64,000 nucleotides of DNA from PALSA-894 sp963757565 (lineage in GTDB: Bacteria > Pseudomonadota > Alphaproteobacteria > Rhizobiales > Xanthobacteraceae), in contig CAVWSB010000011.1 in assembly GCA_963757565.1 (NCBI GenBank), forward strand, positions 1,302,001-1,366,000. The letters are read 5' to 3'. Under the pieces are notes generated by a model. The model saw only the letters and a list, made by a program, of their open reading frames with translations, ran no database searches and was not told the DNA's origin. The translations under genes were made by a program, and so were the position numbers. This document shows positions 15,719 through 26,227 of the stretch, one piece after another; position 1 is the first letter of the stretch, and each line of letters opens with the position of its first letter.

Positions 15719-16714
15719 ATGAGTGATCCTGGCGACAATCTCCGCCGCCTGACTGGCCTCTATCGCACGATGGCGCGCATCCGCGCCTTCGAGGAGACCG
15801 CGCTCGAGGCCCACAAAGCGGGCGAAATTCCGGGACCGCTGCATGTTTCGATCGGGCAGGAAGCGGTCGCAGCCGGGGTCTGCCTCAACCTGCGCGTTGA
15901 CGACCGCCTGACCTCGAACCATCGCGGGCATGGCCATGCGCTTGCCAAAGGCGCCGATCCCAAACGCATGATGCTGGAGCTTTATGGCCGCGATGGTGGC
16001 TATTGCCGCGGCAAGGGCGGCTCGATGCATATCGCGGATTTTTCGGTTGGCATGCTTGGCGCGAACGGCGTCGTGGCGGGCGGCATTCCGATCGCGGTCG
16101 GCGCCGCGCAAGGCCTGAAGATGCAGAAATCGGACGCGATCGCGACCTGCATGTTCGGCGACGGCGCGATCAATCGCGGCCCCTTCCTCGAAGGATTGAA
16201 CTGGGCGGTGCTGTTCAAGCTGCCGGTGCTGTTCGTGTGCGAGGACAACGGCGTGGCGGCTTTCACCCGCGCAAGCGACGTGACGGCCGGGCCGGGCGTC
16301 CTTGAGCGCGCCAAGGCGCTCGGCGTCGCGGCGATCACCGTCGACGGCAATAGCGTGATGGCGGTGGACGATGCGGCGCAGATTGCGGTCGCGGCGGTCC
16401 GGCGCGGGGAGGGGCCGCACCTCCTGCATGTGAAGACGTATCGCATCACCGGCCACACCTCGACCGATGCGGCGGCGTGGCGGCCGGCAGGCGAAGTCGA
16501 GGAAGCGCGCTCGCGCGACCCGATCGCGCGGCTCGGCGCGACGCTTGCGGAGCGCGGCATCGCAGCGAGCGATCTCGGCAAGATAATCGACGAGGCCAAG
16601 GTCGAGATGGCGCAGGCTCGGACGCAGGCCAATGCTGCGGCGTGGCCCGCGGCCCATGTGGCTTACGAGGACGTGCAGGATACGGGGGCGGTTGCGTGGT
16701 CGAAGTCACACTGA
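15719..16714 (+). CDS. 2-oxoacid dehydrogenase E1 component, alpha subunit
   Basis: A 331-residue E1 alpha of the pyruvate/acetoin dehydrogenase group. Present are GPLHVSIGQEAVAAG, SNHRGHGHALAKG (phosphorylation-loop-like region), CRGKGGSMHIAD and the TPP motif GDGAINRGPFLEGLNWA...EDNG. ATG 15719 matches the family N-terminus (NLRRLTGLYRTMARIRAFEE). The beta subunit gene overlaps the 3' end. No E2 or E3 gene is nearby, so it might work with components encoded elsewhere or as an oxidoreductase of the acetoin type. The substrate is unresolved. Confidence 0.9.
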   Translation: MSDPGDNLRRLTGLYRTMARIRAFEETALEAHKAGEIPGPLHVSIGQEAVAAGVCLNLRVDDRLTSNHRGHGHALAKGADPKRMMLELYGRDGGYCRGKGGSMHIADFSVGMLGANGVVAGGIPIAVGAAQGLKMQKSDAIATCMFGDGAINRGPFLEGLNWAVLFKLPVLFVCEDNGVAAFTRASDVTAGPGVLERAKALGVAAITVDGNSVMAVDDAAQIAVAAVRRGEGPHLLHVKTYRITGHTSTDAAAWRPAGEVEEARSRDPIARLGATLAERGIAASDLGKIIDEAKVEMAQARTQANAAAWPAAHVAYEDVQDTGAVAWSKSH

Positions 16715-17671
16715 TCGAGGCGTCGCGTCGCGCCGCCCTGCAGGAAATGCGGCGCGACGAGCGCGTCTGGGTGCTCGGCGAGGACGTCGCGCGCGGCGGG
16801 CTTTGGGGCCAGTACCGGGATTTCCTCGGCGAGTTCGGGGCCGGAGCGCGTCGTCTCAACGCCCATTTCGGAGTCGACCATCATGGGCGCGGGGCTCGGC
16901 TCGGCGCTGGTCGGCATGCGGCCGATCATCGAGATGCGCATTTTCGATTTCGTCATGTGCGCGATGGACGAACTGGTCAACCAGATCGCCAAGGTCCGCT
17001 ACATGTTCGGCGGACAGGCGAAACCTGCCGTCGTGGTACGCATGCCGCACGGGATGTGGCGCAACTCCGCCGCGCAGCACTCGCAGATGCTGGAAGCGTG
17101 GTTCGCGCATCTGCCGGGCGTGATCGTCGTGACGCCATCGACTGCCGAAGATACCGCAGGGCTGCTGGTGCAGGCGATCCGGTCGGACGACCCCGTGCTG
17201 TTCTTCGATCCGAAAGACCTGTTCGGCGTGCCGGGTGATATTGCCGATCCGATCGAGCCGATCCCGTTCGGCGTCGCGCGCAAGGCCGCTGAGGGCGATG
17301 CCGCAACCGTCGTGTCGTGGTCTGCCGCGATGCCGGTTGCCACCAAAGGCGCTGAAATGCTGGCCGCCGATGGCATCAAGGTCGATCTGCTCGACCTGCG
17401 CACAATCTGGCCATGGGATCAGCAGGCGGTCATCGACTCGGTGAAGAAGACAGGACGGCTGCTCGTCGTGCACGAGGCGGTCGAGGTGGCTGGCTTCGGC
17501 GCTGAAATCGTTGCGACGGTGGTAGATCGGCTCGGGCCGGCCGGGATCAAGGCCGCCAAGCGTCTCGGCGCGCCGCGCATTCCGATCCCGTTCGCGCCGC
17601 CACTGGAGGCGGAAGTGCGCGTGACCCCGGAGAAGGTCGTCGCCGCCGTGAAAGCGCTGGTCGCCGGATAG
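16696..17671 (+). pseudogene. 2-oxoacid dehydrogenase E1 beta subunit, interrupted by one frameshift
   Basis: The E1 beta reading starts at GTG 16696 (VVEVTLIEASRRAALQEMRR) and runs to about 16840, where four G residues (16837-16840) shift the frame. Reading three G instead restores FGPERVVSTPISESTIMGAG and the rest of a normal beta subunit to 17671 (IFDFVMCAMDELVNQIAKVR, a transketolase C-terminal domain with PWDQQAVIDSVKKTGRLL). Total length is then that of a normal E1 beta, about 325 residues. The flaw is either a sequencing error in a homopolymer or a recent mutation. If real, the E1 would be inactive. Confidence 0.85.
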
Positions 17672-17953
17672 CGCGCATATTTGTCAAATGCGCAGGGCTT
17701 TCTGCTTCGCGTAAGACGGGCACTGCGGGATAGCCACGCCCGCCTGACATTGAGCGAACATTCCGAGGCTCACCGCGGTGCCGTTTCACCAAAACGTCAA
17801 CCGATGAACCATGGCTTGTGACAATTCGCGGTGTCACAATGATTTTGGTTGCCGCCGGCCGAGCATCTCGCCTTCAGGTGTGAGCGCAAGATTCCTTCGA
17901 CGGCGCCACTCGAACCGCTGCCACACTTGCCAATAGCAACGAAGGAGTGAGCT

Positions 17954-18499
17954 ATGAAGAAGCGAATTTCATTCCCGGTGACTTCAATCGTTCTGGTGAC
18001 ACTCGCTGTCCTGGGCGGCATAGCCTTTGCGGCGCAGGACAGGTTCACGGTGAAGGTGCCGGACGGGCTCTCGATGTCCGAGTTCAGAGGGTACGAAACC
18101 TGGCAGAACGTCGCGGTCAGTCAGACCGAAACCTCGCTCAAAATTATCGCGGCGAACACGCCGATGATCAACGCCTACAGGCAAGGCGTTCCGGGAAACC
18201 ACAAGCTGTTTCCCGAAGGCTCCAAGATTGTGAAGATTGAATGGGCCGCAAAAAAGAACGCCGCGTCGCCCTACTTCGTGATGGTGCCGGATACGTTGAA
18301 GACGCTTTCGTTCATCGAAAAAGACTCCAAGCGATTCCCGGACACCCACGGATGGGCCTATGCCCAGTTTGCCTATGATGCGGCGTCCGACACGTTCAAG
18401 CCGTCCGAACTTTCGGCAACCGGCACCAAATGCGGGTATGCCTGCCATACGACCGTAGCGTCAGACGACTACATCTTCACGGCCTATCCCAAGAGGTAG
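17954..18499 (+). CDS. Cytochrome P460 family c-type haem protein with CX3CH motif
   Basis: A 181-residue periplasmic protein with signal/anchor at residues 8-27 and the P460-type fold seen in FRGYETWQNVAVSQTET, GVPGNHKLFPEGSKIVKIEW, GWAYAQFAYD and the C-terminal haem site. The haem attachment reads Cys160-GYA-Cys164-His165, that is CX3CH instead of the usual CX2CH. Family members bind a modified haem and can oxidise hydroxylamine or bind NO, but this one has no linked partner genes. It lies between the E1 beta gene and the TRAP operon. A GGAG ribosome site precedes ATG 17954. Confidence 0.85.
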   Translation: MKKRISFPVTSIVLVTLAVLGGIAFAAQDRFTVKVPDGLSMSEFRGYETWQNVAVSQTETSLKIIAANTPMINAYRQGVPGNHKLFPEGSKIVKIEWAAKKNAASPYFVMVPDTLKTLSFIEKDSKRFPDTHGWAYAQFAYDAASDTFKPSELSATGTKCGYACHTTVASDDYIFTAYPKR

Positions 18500-18726
18500 A
18501 GGTCGACGCGCAGCGCGGGCTATTGCGCCCCGCTGGTGGCGCCTTGCCCGTCGCCTGCTTTGGGTTGCGTCCGTCGACCGTCCGAATTGGTCATGGACCG
18601 TTCTGCGGCCATTTGGTAACGCAACGCCTCTTGCCCGCTGACTGCTACCCGCCCCATGATGAATTCAAAGGCCGCTCGGCCTTGCTCGCGGCAAACCGCG
18701 CGCATCGATCAATCGGAGGAACTGTT

Positions 18727-19743
18727 ATGACGCTCAGGACAACCCGTCGCGGCCTGTTGCTGGCCGGCACTGCCGCCGGCGCGACCGTCGCGATGCCGTG
18801 GATCGCCAACGCCGCACCGGAATTCCAGCTCAAATACGCGAACAACTCGCCGGTCACGCATCCGCTGACGGTTCGCACCATGGAGGCGGCCGAGCGGATC
18901 AAGCAGCAGACCAACGGGCGCGTCGAAATCCAGGTCTTCCCGAACAACCAGCTCGGCTCCGACACCGACATGCTGAGTCAGCTACGCTCGGGTGCGCTGG
19001 AATTCTTCACGCTCTCCGGCCTGATCCTGTCGACCCTCGTTCCGGCCGCTTCGATCAACGGTCTCGGCTTCATCTGGGAAGACTATTCCAAGGTGTGGCC
19101 GGCGATGGACGGCGATCTTGGCGGCTACATCCGCAAGCAGATCGAGAAGTCGGGCCTCTTTGCGTTCGAGAAGCAATACGACAACGGCTACCGGCAGATG
19201 ACGTCCTCGACGCGGCCGATCAAGGGACCGGATGATCTGAAGGGCTTCAAGATCCGTGTCCCGCCGAGCCCGCTCTGGACCTCGATGTTCAAGGCGTTCG
19301 ACGCGGCGCCGATGTCGATCAACTTCTCGGAAGTCTATTCCGCGCTGCAGACCAAGGTCGCCGAGGGGCAGGAGAACCCGCTCTCGATCATCTTCTTCGC
19401 CAAACTCTATGAGGTGCAGAAGTATCTCGCCGAAACCAACCACATGTGGGACGGGTTCTGGTTCCTTGCGAATGGCAAGATGTGGAGCGGACTGCCGGCC
19501 GACGTGCGCGACATCATCCAGAAGAACTTCAACGAGTCCGCAATCGTGCAGCGCGAGGACATCGCCAAGCAGAACGCCACGTTCAAGTCCGACCTGACCG
19601 CGAAGGGCATGGAGTTCATCCCGGTCGATCAGAAGCCGTTCCGCGCCAAGCTTGAAGCTGCCGGCTTCTACAAGGAGTGGCGTGCGAAATACGGCGACGA
19701 AGCCTGGGCCGTGCTGGAGAAATACGCCGGCAAGATCTCGTAA
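18727..19743 (+). CDS. TRAP transporter periplasmic binding protein, DctP family
   Basis: A 338-residue DctP-type solute receptor. It has a Tat-style leader (TTRRGLLLAGTAAGATVAM, cleaved near ANA-APE) and the family pattern: FQLKYANNSPVTHPLT, GRVEIQVFPNNQLGSD, the domain-linking region KGFKIRVPPSPLWTSM with the carboxylate-contacting Arg, and FSEVYSALQTKVAEGQENPL. A GGAGGAACTGTT ribosome site fixes ATG 18727. It should deliver a carboxylate or similar anion to the fused permease 22 bases downstream. The exact ligand cannot be read from the sequence. Confidence 0.93.
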   Translation: MTLRTTRRGLLLAGTAAGATVAMPWIANAAPEFQLKYANNSPVTHPLTVRTMEAAERIKQQTNGRVEIQVFPNNQLGSDTDMLSQLRSGALEFFTLSGLILSTLVPAASINGLGFIWEDYSKVWPAMDGDLGGYIRKQIEKSGLFAFEKQYDNGYRQMTSSTRPIKGPDDLKGFKIRVPPSPLWTSMFKAFDAAPMSINFSEVYSALQTKVAEGQENPLSIIFFAKLYEVQKYLAETNHMWDGFWFLANGKMWSGLPADVRDIIQKNFNESAIVQREDIAKQNATFKSDLTAKGMEFIPVDQKPFRAKLEAAGFYKEWRAKYGDEAWAVLEKYAGKIS

Positions 19744-19765
19744 GCGACACGCCTTAAACCCGGTC

Positions 19766-21640
19766 ATGGAGTTGCCACGCAAAGAGGAGGCCGCGCCGGC
19801 CTCCTCGCTTGCGTCGCTCGCGGTGCGGCTGGATGGCTGGCTCGGCCGCGCGGTCGAAGTGCCGGTGGCGTTGCTCACCGCGATCGAAGTCGTGATCCTG
19901 TTCGTGGGCGTTGTCTCGCGCTACGTCTTCCGCAACCCGTTCGTCTGGTCGGACGAACTTGCATCCATCCTGTTTCTCTGGCTCGCGATGCTCGGCGCCG
20001 TGGTGGCGTTCCGGCGCGGCGAGCACATGCGCATGTCGACGCTGGTCGCCCGGATGTCGCCGCGTTTGCGCACGTTCTTCGAGGCATTCGCGGTGGCGGT
20101 CGCGGTCGCGTTCCTCGCGATGATCCTGCATCCCGCGATCGAGTATGCGGCCGACGAGGCAGCCGTCGTCACGCCGGCGATGGAAATCCCGAACGTCTGG
20201 CGCGCCTCCGCGGTGCCGGTCGGGTGCGCGTTGATGCTGATCTTCGCGCTGCTTCGCCTCGCGCGCTCCGGCGGGATCGGACAGATCCTGCTCGCGCTGT
20301 GTGTCATTGCGGCGATCGGCGCCGGGCTGTGGATGCTCAAGCCGCTGTTCATCGCGATGGGTAATTACAAGCTCATCGTGTTCTTCGTGGCGCTGGTCGC
20401 GGCCGGTGTTCTTGCCGGCGCGCCGATCGCGTTCGTGTTCGCGATCTCGACGTTTGCATTCCTCGCCATCACCACACGCACGCCGCTGACCGTCGTGGTG
20501 AGCCGAATGGATGAGGGGATGAGCCACATCATTCTGCTCTCGGTGCCGCTGTTCGTGTTTCTCGGCCTGTTGATCGAAGCAACCGGCATGGCGCGAACGA
20601 TGGTGAATTTTCTCGCGAGCCTGCTCGGCCACGTGCGGGGCGGGCTTTCGTACGTCCTGCTTGGCGCAATGTATCTCGTCTCCGGCATTTCGGGCGCGAA
20701 AGCTGCCGACATGGCGGCGGTCGCACCGGTACTGTTTCCGGAAATGAAGCGGCGTGGCGCGAAGCCGGGCGAGCTCGTCGCGCTCTTGTCCTCGTCCGGT
20801 GCGATGTCGGAAACCATTCCGCCGAGCCTCGTGCTCATCACCATCGGGTCGGTTACCGGCGTTTCGATCGCGGCGCTGTTCAATGGCGGGCTGCTGCCCG
20901 CGCTGGTGCTGGCACTCGCGCTCTGCGTGATCGTGTGGTGGCGCTACCGTGATGACGACCTCTCCGGGGTCAAACGCGCGAGCTGGGGCGAAGCCGGCTG
21001 GGCTTTTCTTTATGCGCTGCCGGGCCTCGCGCTGCCGTTTCTCATTCGCGCGTCCGTCGTCGAGGGCGTCGCGACCGCAACGGAAGTCTCCACCATCGGC
21101 ATCGCCTATACGATTCTCGTATGCCTCATCCTGACGCGCAGCTTCCCGATGACGCGGCTGATGCCGATGTTGATCGACACCGCGTCGCTGTGCGGCGCGA
21201 TCCTGCTGATCATCGGGGCCGCGACCGCTATGGCGTGGGCGCTGACGCAATCCGGCTTTTCGCGCGATCTCGCCGCCGCGATGACGGGGCTGCCGGGCGG
21301 CAAGGTCACATTCATGATCGTGTCGATCATCGCGTTCGTGGTGCTCGGCTCGGTGCTGGAAGGCATCCCGGCGATCGTGCTGTTCGGGCCGTTGCTGTTT
21401 CCGATCGCGCGCCAGGTCGGCATCCACGAGGTGCACTATTCGATGGTTGTGATTCTCGCGATGGGAATCGGGCTGTTCGCGCCGCCGTTCGGCGTCGGCT
21501 ATTACGCGGCCTGTGCGATCGGTCGCGTCAATCCGGATGAAGGCCTGAAACCGATCTGGCCATATCTCATCGCGCTGTTAATCGGATTGCTCTTTGTTGC
21601 TGCGGTGCCGTGGTTCTCCACCGGCTTCCTGCACAGTTGA
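19766..21640 (+). CDS. Fused DctQ-DctM TRAP transporter permease
   Basis: A 624-residue membrane protein that joins both TRAP permease subunits. Residues 30-190 are the four-helix DctQ part (VVILFVGVVSRYVFRNPFVWSDELASILFLW is split between helix 1 and its exit loop). About 200-624 is the DctM part with some 12 helices, and the family motifs GVLAGAPIAFVFAISTFAF, SVPLFVFLGLLIEATGM and SGAKAADMAAVAPVLFPEMK are visible. It should import the DctP-bound solute with sodium ions. ATG 19766 starts right after the receptor gene. A terminator follows the gene. Confidence 0.93.
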   Translation: MELPRKEEAAPASSLASLAVRLDGWLGRAVEVPVALLTAIEVVILFVGVVSRYVFRNPFVWSDELASILFLWLAMLGAVVAFRRGEHMRMSTLVARMSPRLRTFFEAFAVAVAVAFLAMILHPAIEYAADEAAVVTPAMEIPNVWRASAVPVGCALMLIFALLRLARSGGIGQILLALCVIAAIGAGLWMLKPLFIAMGNYKLIVFFVALVAAGVLAGAPIAFVFAISTFAFLAITTRTPLTVVVSRMDEGMSHIILLSVPLFVFLGLLIEATGMARTMVNFLASLLGHVRGGLSYVLLGAMYLVSGISGAKAADMAAVAPVLFPEMKRRGAKPGELVALLSSSGAMSETIPPSLVLITIGSVTGVSIAALFNGGLLPALVLALALCVIVWWRYRDDDLSGVKRASWGEAGWAFLYALPGLALPFLIRASVVEGVATATEVSTIGIAYTILVCLILTRSFPMTRLMPMLIDTASLCGAILLIIGAATAMAWALTQSGFSRDLAAAMTGLPGGKVTFMIVSIIAFVVLGSVLEGIPAIVLFGPLLFPIARQVGIHEVHYSMVVILAMGIGLFAPPFGVGYYAACAIGRVNPDEGLKPIWPYLIALLIGLLFVAAVPWFSTGFLHS

Positions 21641-21781
21641 GACGCCACGATATCCCCGAACATTACGGGAAGTTCATATATTACTCATTGTTAACTTGCC
21701 CGAAGCGGCGGTGCGTGGCCCCATACGCATGCATCTTGTGACGCGCAATCGTCGCCCCCGCGCGTTACCGGAAGCAAGTAC

Positions 21782-21820
21782 AAGCGGGATCGCACTTCGG
21801 TGCGGTCCCGCTTTGCTTTT
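21782..21820 (+). terminator. Terminator of the TRAP operon, UUCG-capped
   Basis: A 14-bp stem (21782-21795 with 21800-21813, one G-T wobble) capped by the stable TTCG tetraloop is followed by the broken T-run TGCTTTTG. It lies between the permease gene and the convergent gene that ends at 21831. Confidence 0.85.
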
Positions 21821-21830
21821 GTATTTGGCG

Positions 21831-22610
21831 CTACCGCGTATTCGATGGTGCGACGTCGACACCGACAAGTCCCGCGCGCGCGATCGCGCCAGCGATCAGT
21901 CCTGACGCCCGCGCTTCGTCGAGAAAGCGATTGACGATCGCAAGCCGCGCCGCATCGCCCTTCGGCACGACGACAGACTGCTCCACACCATAGAAATTAT
22001 CCGGCACAAGACGGACGCCGGGCGTGCGCTGCGTGACCTCATGCAGTCGCATGCGATTGCCGGCGTAAGCATCGAGCTCGCCGGCGAGCAGGGCCTGCAC
22101 GAGAGCATCGGAGATGCCGCCCTCGTTACGCTTCAGTTCGGCGTGCTTGAGCGTGCGCGTGAGGAAATAATCGCCGGCATCGCGCGCGCCAACTCCGATG
22201 CGCACACCCGCGCGATCCACATCCGTGACGGATTTGATCGGCGAATGTTCGGCAACCATGTAGGTGTTCTGCGCCAGCGCGTAGGTTTGCGAAAAATCGA
22301 CCAGCGCGGCCCGCTTCTCGTCATAGGCGAGGAAGCCGATGTCGGCGGTGCCGTCGCGCACGCTGTCGAGCACGCCCTCGACGCCTTTCGCACCGGTGAT
22401 CGTCACGGGCACCCCCGCACGCCGGCCTAATTCGCGCGCGATCTCGGCCGCAGGTCCGCGCACCTCCCTGGTTGCCGGATCGATGAATGCCTGCACCGGA
22501 TTGGTCGCGATGTAGGTGGCGCGCAGCATGCCGGTCGGTGCGAGGGTGGCGAGATCGCCCGCGTGCGCCGGTAATGCGAACAGGGCAAGCAGAATAGCTG
22601 CGCGAATCAT
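21831..22610 (-). CDS. Family 3 extracellular solute-binding protein
   Basis: A 259-residue periplasmic binding protein of the polar amino acid type (SBP_bac_3). It has a short Sec signal (MIRAAILLALFALPAHAGD), the first-lobe ligand region GPAAEIARELGRRAGVPV, and the second-lobe features FSQTYALAQNTYMV, KSVTDVDRAGVRIGVGARDAGDYFL and LLAGELDAYAGNR. No ABC permease or ATPase gene is adjacent, so it is an orphan receptor here. ATG 22610 gives the signal peptide directly. Confidence 0.87.
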   Translation of the reverse strand: MIRAAILLALFALPAHAGDLATLAPTGMLRATYIATNPVQAFIDPATREVRGPAAEIARELGRRAGVPVTITGAKGVEGVLDSVRDGTADIGFLAYDEKRAALVDFSQTYALAQNTYMVAEHSPIKSVTDVDRAGVRIGVGARDAGDYFLTRTLKHAELKRNEGGISDALVQALLAGELDAYAGNRMRLHEVTQRTPGVRLVPDNFYGVEQSVVVPKGDAARLAIVNRFLDEARASGLIAGAIARAGLVGVDVAPSNTR

Positions 22611-22705
22611 GAGAAGGTTCCGTGACTTAGGACTGATGGAACTTTCGGGTTCCATCCACGTTGGCGTCCGCACGGTGACCGTTAGCGGTCAATAAAGGGG
22701 AAGCC

Positions 22706-22867
22706 ATGTCGGTACTCATCAGCATTCTCATCACGTTTCTGGTCGTCATTCTCGTCCTTTACCTGATCCGCATGCTGCCGATCGATGGGCGCGCGAAGCA
22801 GATCGCGCAGATCATCGTGATCGTCATCGGCATTCTGTCGCTGCTGCGTTACCTGAGCGTGTTCTAG
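22706..22867 (+). CDS. Small two-helix membrane protein (Thivi_2564-like)
   Basis: A 53-residue protein, MSVLISILITFLVVILVLYL at the start, then IRMLPIDGRAKQ as a short polar hinge, then IIVIVIGILSLLRYLSVF. Two membrane helices flank a conserved-looking P(I/M)DG motif, which recalls the Thivi_2564 family of small inner-membrane proteins. An AAAGGGGAA ribosome site precedes ATG 22706. The function is not known. It is followed 48 bases later by a Pro-rich gene. Confidence 0.75.
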   Translation: MSVLISILITFLVVILVLYLIRMLPIDGRAKQIAQIIVIVIGILSLLRYLSVF

Positions 22868-22915
22868 CCGGAACGAAGCACGTCGCGGCCGGGTTATCGG
22901 CGGAAAGGAGAGCTT

Positions 22916-23149
22916 ATGCCCAACCCGTCGAAGCCCGCGCCCGAGCAAAATCCGCCCCAGCCGATGACCGATCCGGCCGTGCCGCCGATGCGCGACCCGC
23001 CGGGCGAGCCTTATCGTGATCCGGTTCAGCCGCCGCTGAACGACCCGCCGCCTCAGCCGATCCGGGATCCGCAGCCACCCGGTTTTCAGGACCCACCGAC
23101 GCAGCCGCCGAGCGATGGCTCAAGCGGCCCCCGCACGGGCGATTTCTAA
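22916..23149 (+). CDS. Proline-rich DP-repeat protein
   Basis: A 77-residue protein, about one third proline, built from irregular 8-10-residue units containing DP or DPP (MTDP, MRDP, YRDP, LNDP, IRDP, FQDP). It has no signal peptide or hydrophobic stretch and must be unstructured. A strong GGAAAGGAGAGC ribosome site argues that it is translated. I do not recognise a family. The gene lies between the small membrane protein and the convergent copper ATPase. Confidence 0.6.
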   Translation: MPNPSKPAPEQNPPQPMTDPAVPPMRDPPGEPYRDPVQPPLNDPPPQPIRDPQPPGFQDPPTQPPSDGSSGPRTGDF

Positions 23150-23186
23150 GCCGGGCGCGGTCCCGCGCCCCGGACGGCACAACTGA

Positions 23187-25514
<2,328 letters not shown>

Positions 25515-25523
25515 TGGCTGTTC

Positions 25524-25552
25524 TTGAAACATATACCCTGTGGGGGTATATA
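25524..25552 (+). promoter_or_regulatory. csoR promoter with operator in its spacer
   Basis: TTGAAA (25524-25529) and TATATA (25547-25552) are 17 bp apart. The -10 box ends seven bases before ATG 25559, so transcription would begin at or next to the start codon, suggesting a leaderless mRNA. No ribosome site is visible. Boxes were read by eye. Confidence 0.55.
25531..25551. promoter_or_regulatory. CsoR operator
   Basis: The imperfect palindrome ATATACCCTGTGGGGGTATAT resembles known CsoR/RcnR-type operators (AT-rich arms around a G/C tract). It lies between the divergent ATPase and csoR genes and overlaps the csoR -10 box. Copper binding to CsoR should release it. Confidence 0.8.
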
Positions 25553-25558
25553 ACGTCC

Positions 25559-25834
25559 ATGCGACAGGAAGCCAAGACTACGACGCTGAAAAGACTGAAG
25601 CGGATCGAGGGGCAGGTGCGCGGGCTTTCGCGCATGGTCGAGGGTGATCGCTATTGTATCGACGTAGTGACGCAGATCACCGCGGTTCGTGCGGCGCTGC
25701 GCAAGGTCGAGGAGGAAGTCCTACGCGACCACGTTGCGCACTGTGTCGAAGGCGCGATCGCATCAGGCGACAAGGGCGATCAGCGACGCAAGATCACAGA
25801 GTTGATGGATGTGTTCGGACGCGCGGACCGCTGA
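25559..25834 (+). CDS. csoR: CsoR-family copper-sensing repressor
   Basis: A 91-residue all-helical metalloregulator. The Cu(I) ligands follow the CsoR spacing exactly: Cys33 (DRYCIDV), His58 and Cys62 (RDHVAHCVEG), 25 and 4 residues apart. The basic N-terminal helix with LKRLKRIEGQVRGL is the DNA-contacting signature of the family. It should repress the divergent copper ATPase and itself until Cu(I) binds. No ribosome site stands before ATG 25559. Its stop overlaps the start of the next gene (ATGA). Confidence 0.93.
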   Translation: MRQEAKTTTLKRLKRIEGQVRGLSRMVEGDRYCIDVVTQITAVRAALRKVEEEVLRDHVAHCVEGAIASGDKGDQRRKITELMDVFGRADR

Positions 25835-26224
25835 TGGCGAAGAACGCCGCGACCACTAAGAAGTCCACGGGCACGCGCATTCAGATCAAGCGCGCCTATG
25901 ACAAACCGGATCCAGGTGACGGCTTGCGCATCTTGATCGACCGGCTCTGGCCGCGCGGTCTATCCAAACCGTCTCTCAAGCTCGAATTCATGGCCGAAAC
26001 ATCTCTCGCCCAGCAATGAATTGCGCAAATGGTACGGCCACGATCCGAAGAAATTCACGGAATTTCGCAGCCGCTATGTCAAAGAGCTGAAAGCACAGGC
26101 CGAAGGGTTGGACGAACTACGCGCCGTTGTGAGAGGCCAAACCGTCACATTGCTGACCGCGACGAAAGAACTCGACCTCAGCCACGCGAGCGTGCTGCGC
26201 GATCTGTTGACCGCACGCCGCTGA
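25834..26224 (+). pseudogene. DUF488 family protein, frameshifted
   Basis: The N-terminal part (IQIKRAYDKPDPGDGLRILI, then DRLWPRGLSK) ends prematurely at 26025, while the C-terminal half (ELRKWYGHDPKKFTEFRSRY) continues in the next frame to 26224. Removing one base near 25996 (GGCCG read as GGCG) joins them through MAKHLSPSNELRKWYGHD, which is the expected DUF488 pattern. The family is uncharacterised. It overlaps csoR by ATGA, as an operon partner. The single extra C in a short run could be an error of the sequence. Confidence 0.8.
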
Positions 26225-26227
26225 CGC

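Noticed and set aside
16837..16840. Programmed ribosomal frameshifting in E1 beta
   Set aside because: The site has no slippery heptamer of the usual kind and no visible downstream pseudoknot. E1 beta genes are not known to use frameshifting.
17700..17953. Possible small Cys-rich minus-strand gene before the P460 gene
   Set aside because: The short frames here (for example CDTANCHKPWFIG) have no signal, ribosome site or conserved pattern that I can see.
19754..21436. 560-codon open frame on the minus strand over the DctQM gene
   Set aside because: It is rich in Arg and His with no recognisable motif, as expected for the antisense of a membrane-protein gene.
23151..23174. GC-rich hairpin between the proline-rich gene and the ATPase gene
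   Set aside because: CCGGGCGCGG and CCGCGCCCCGG can pair, but there is no T-run on either strand, so it cannot be called a terminator.
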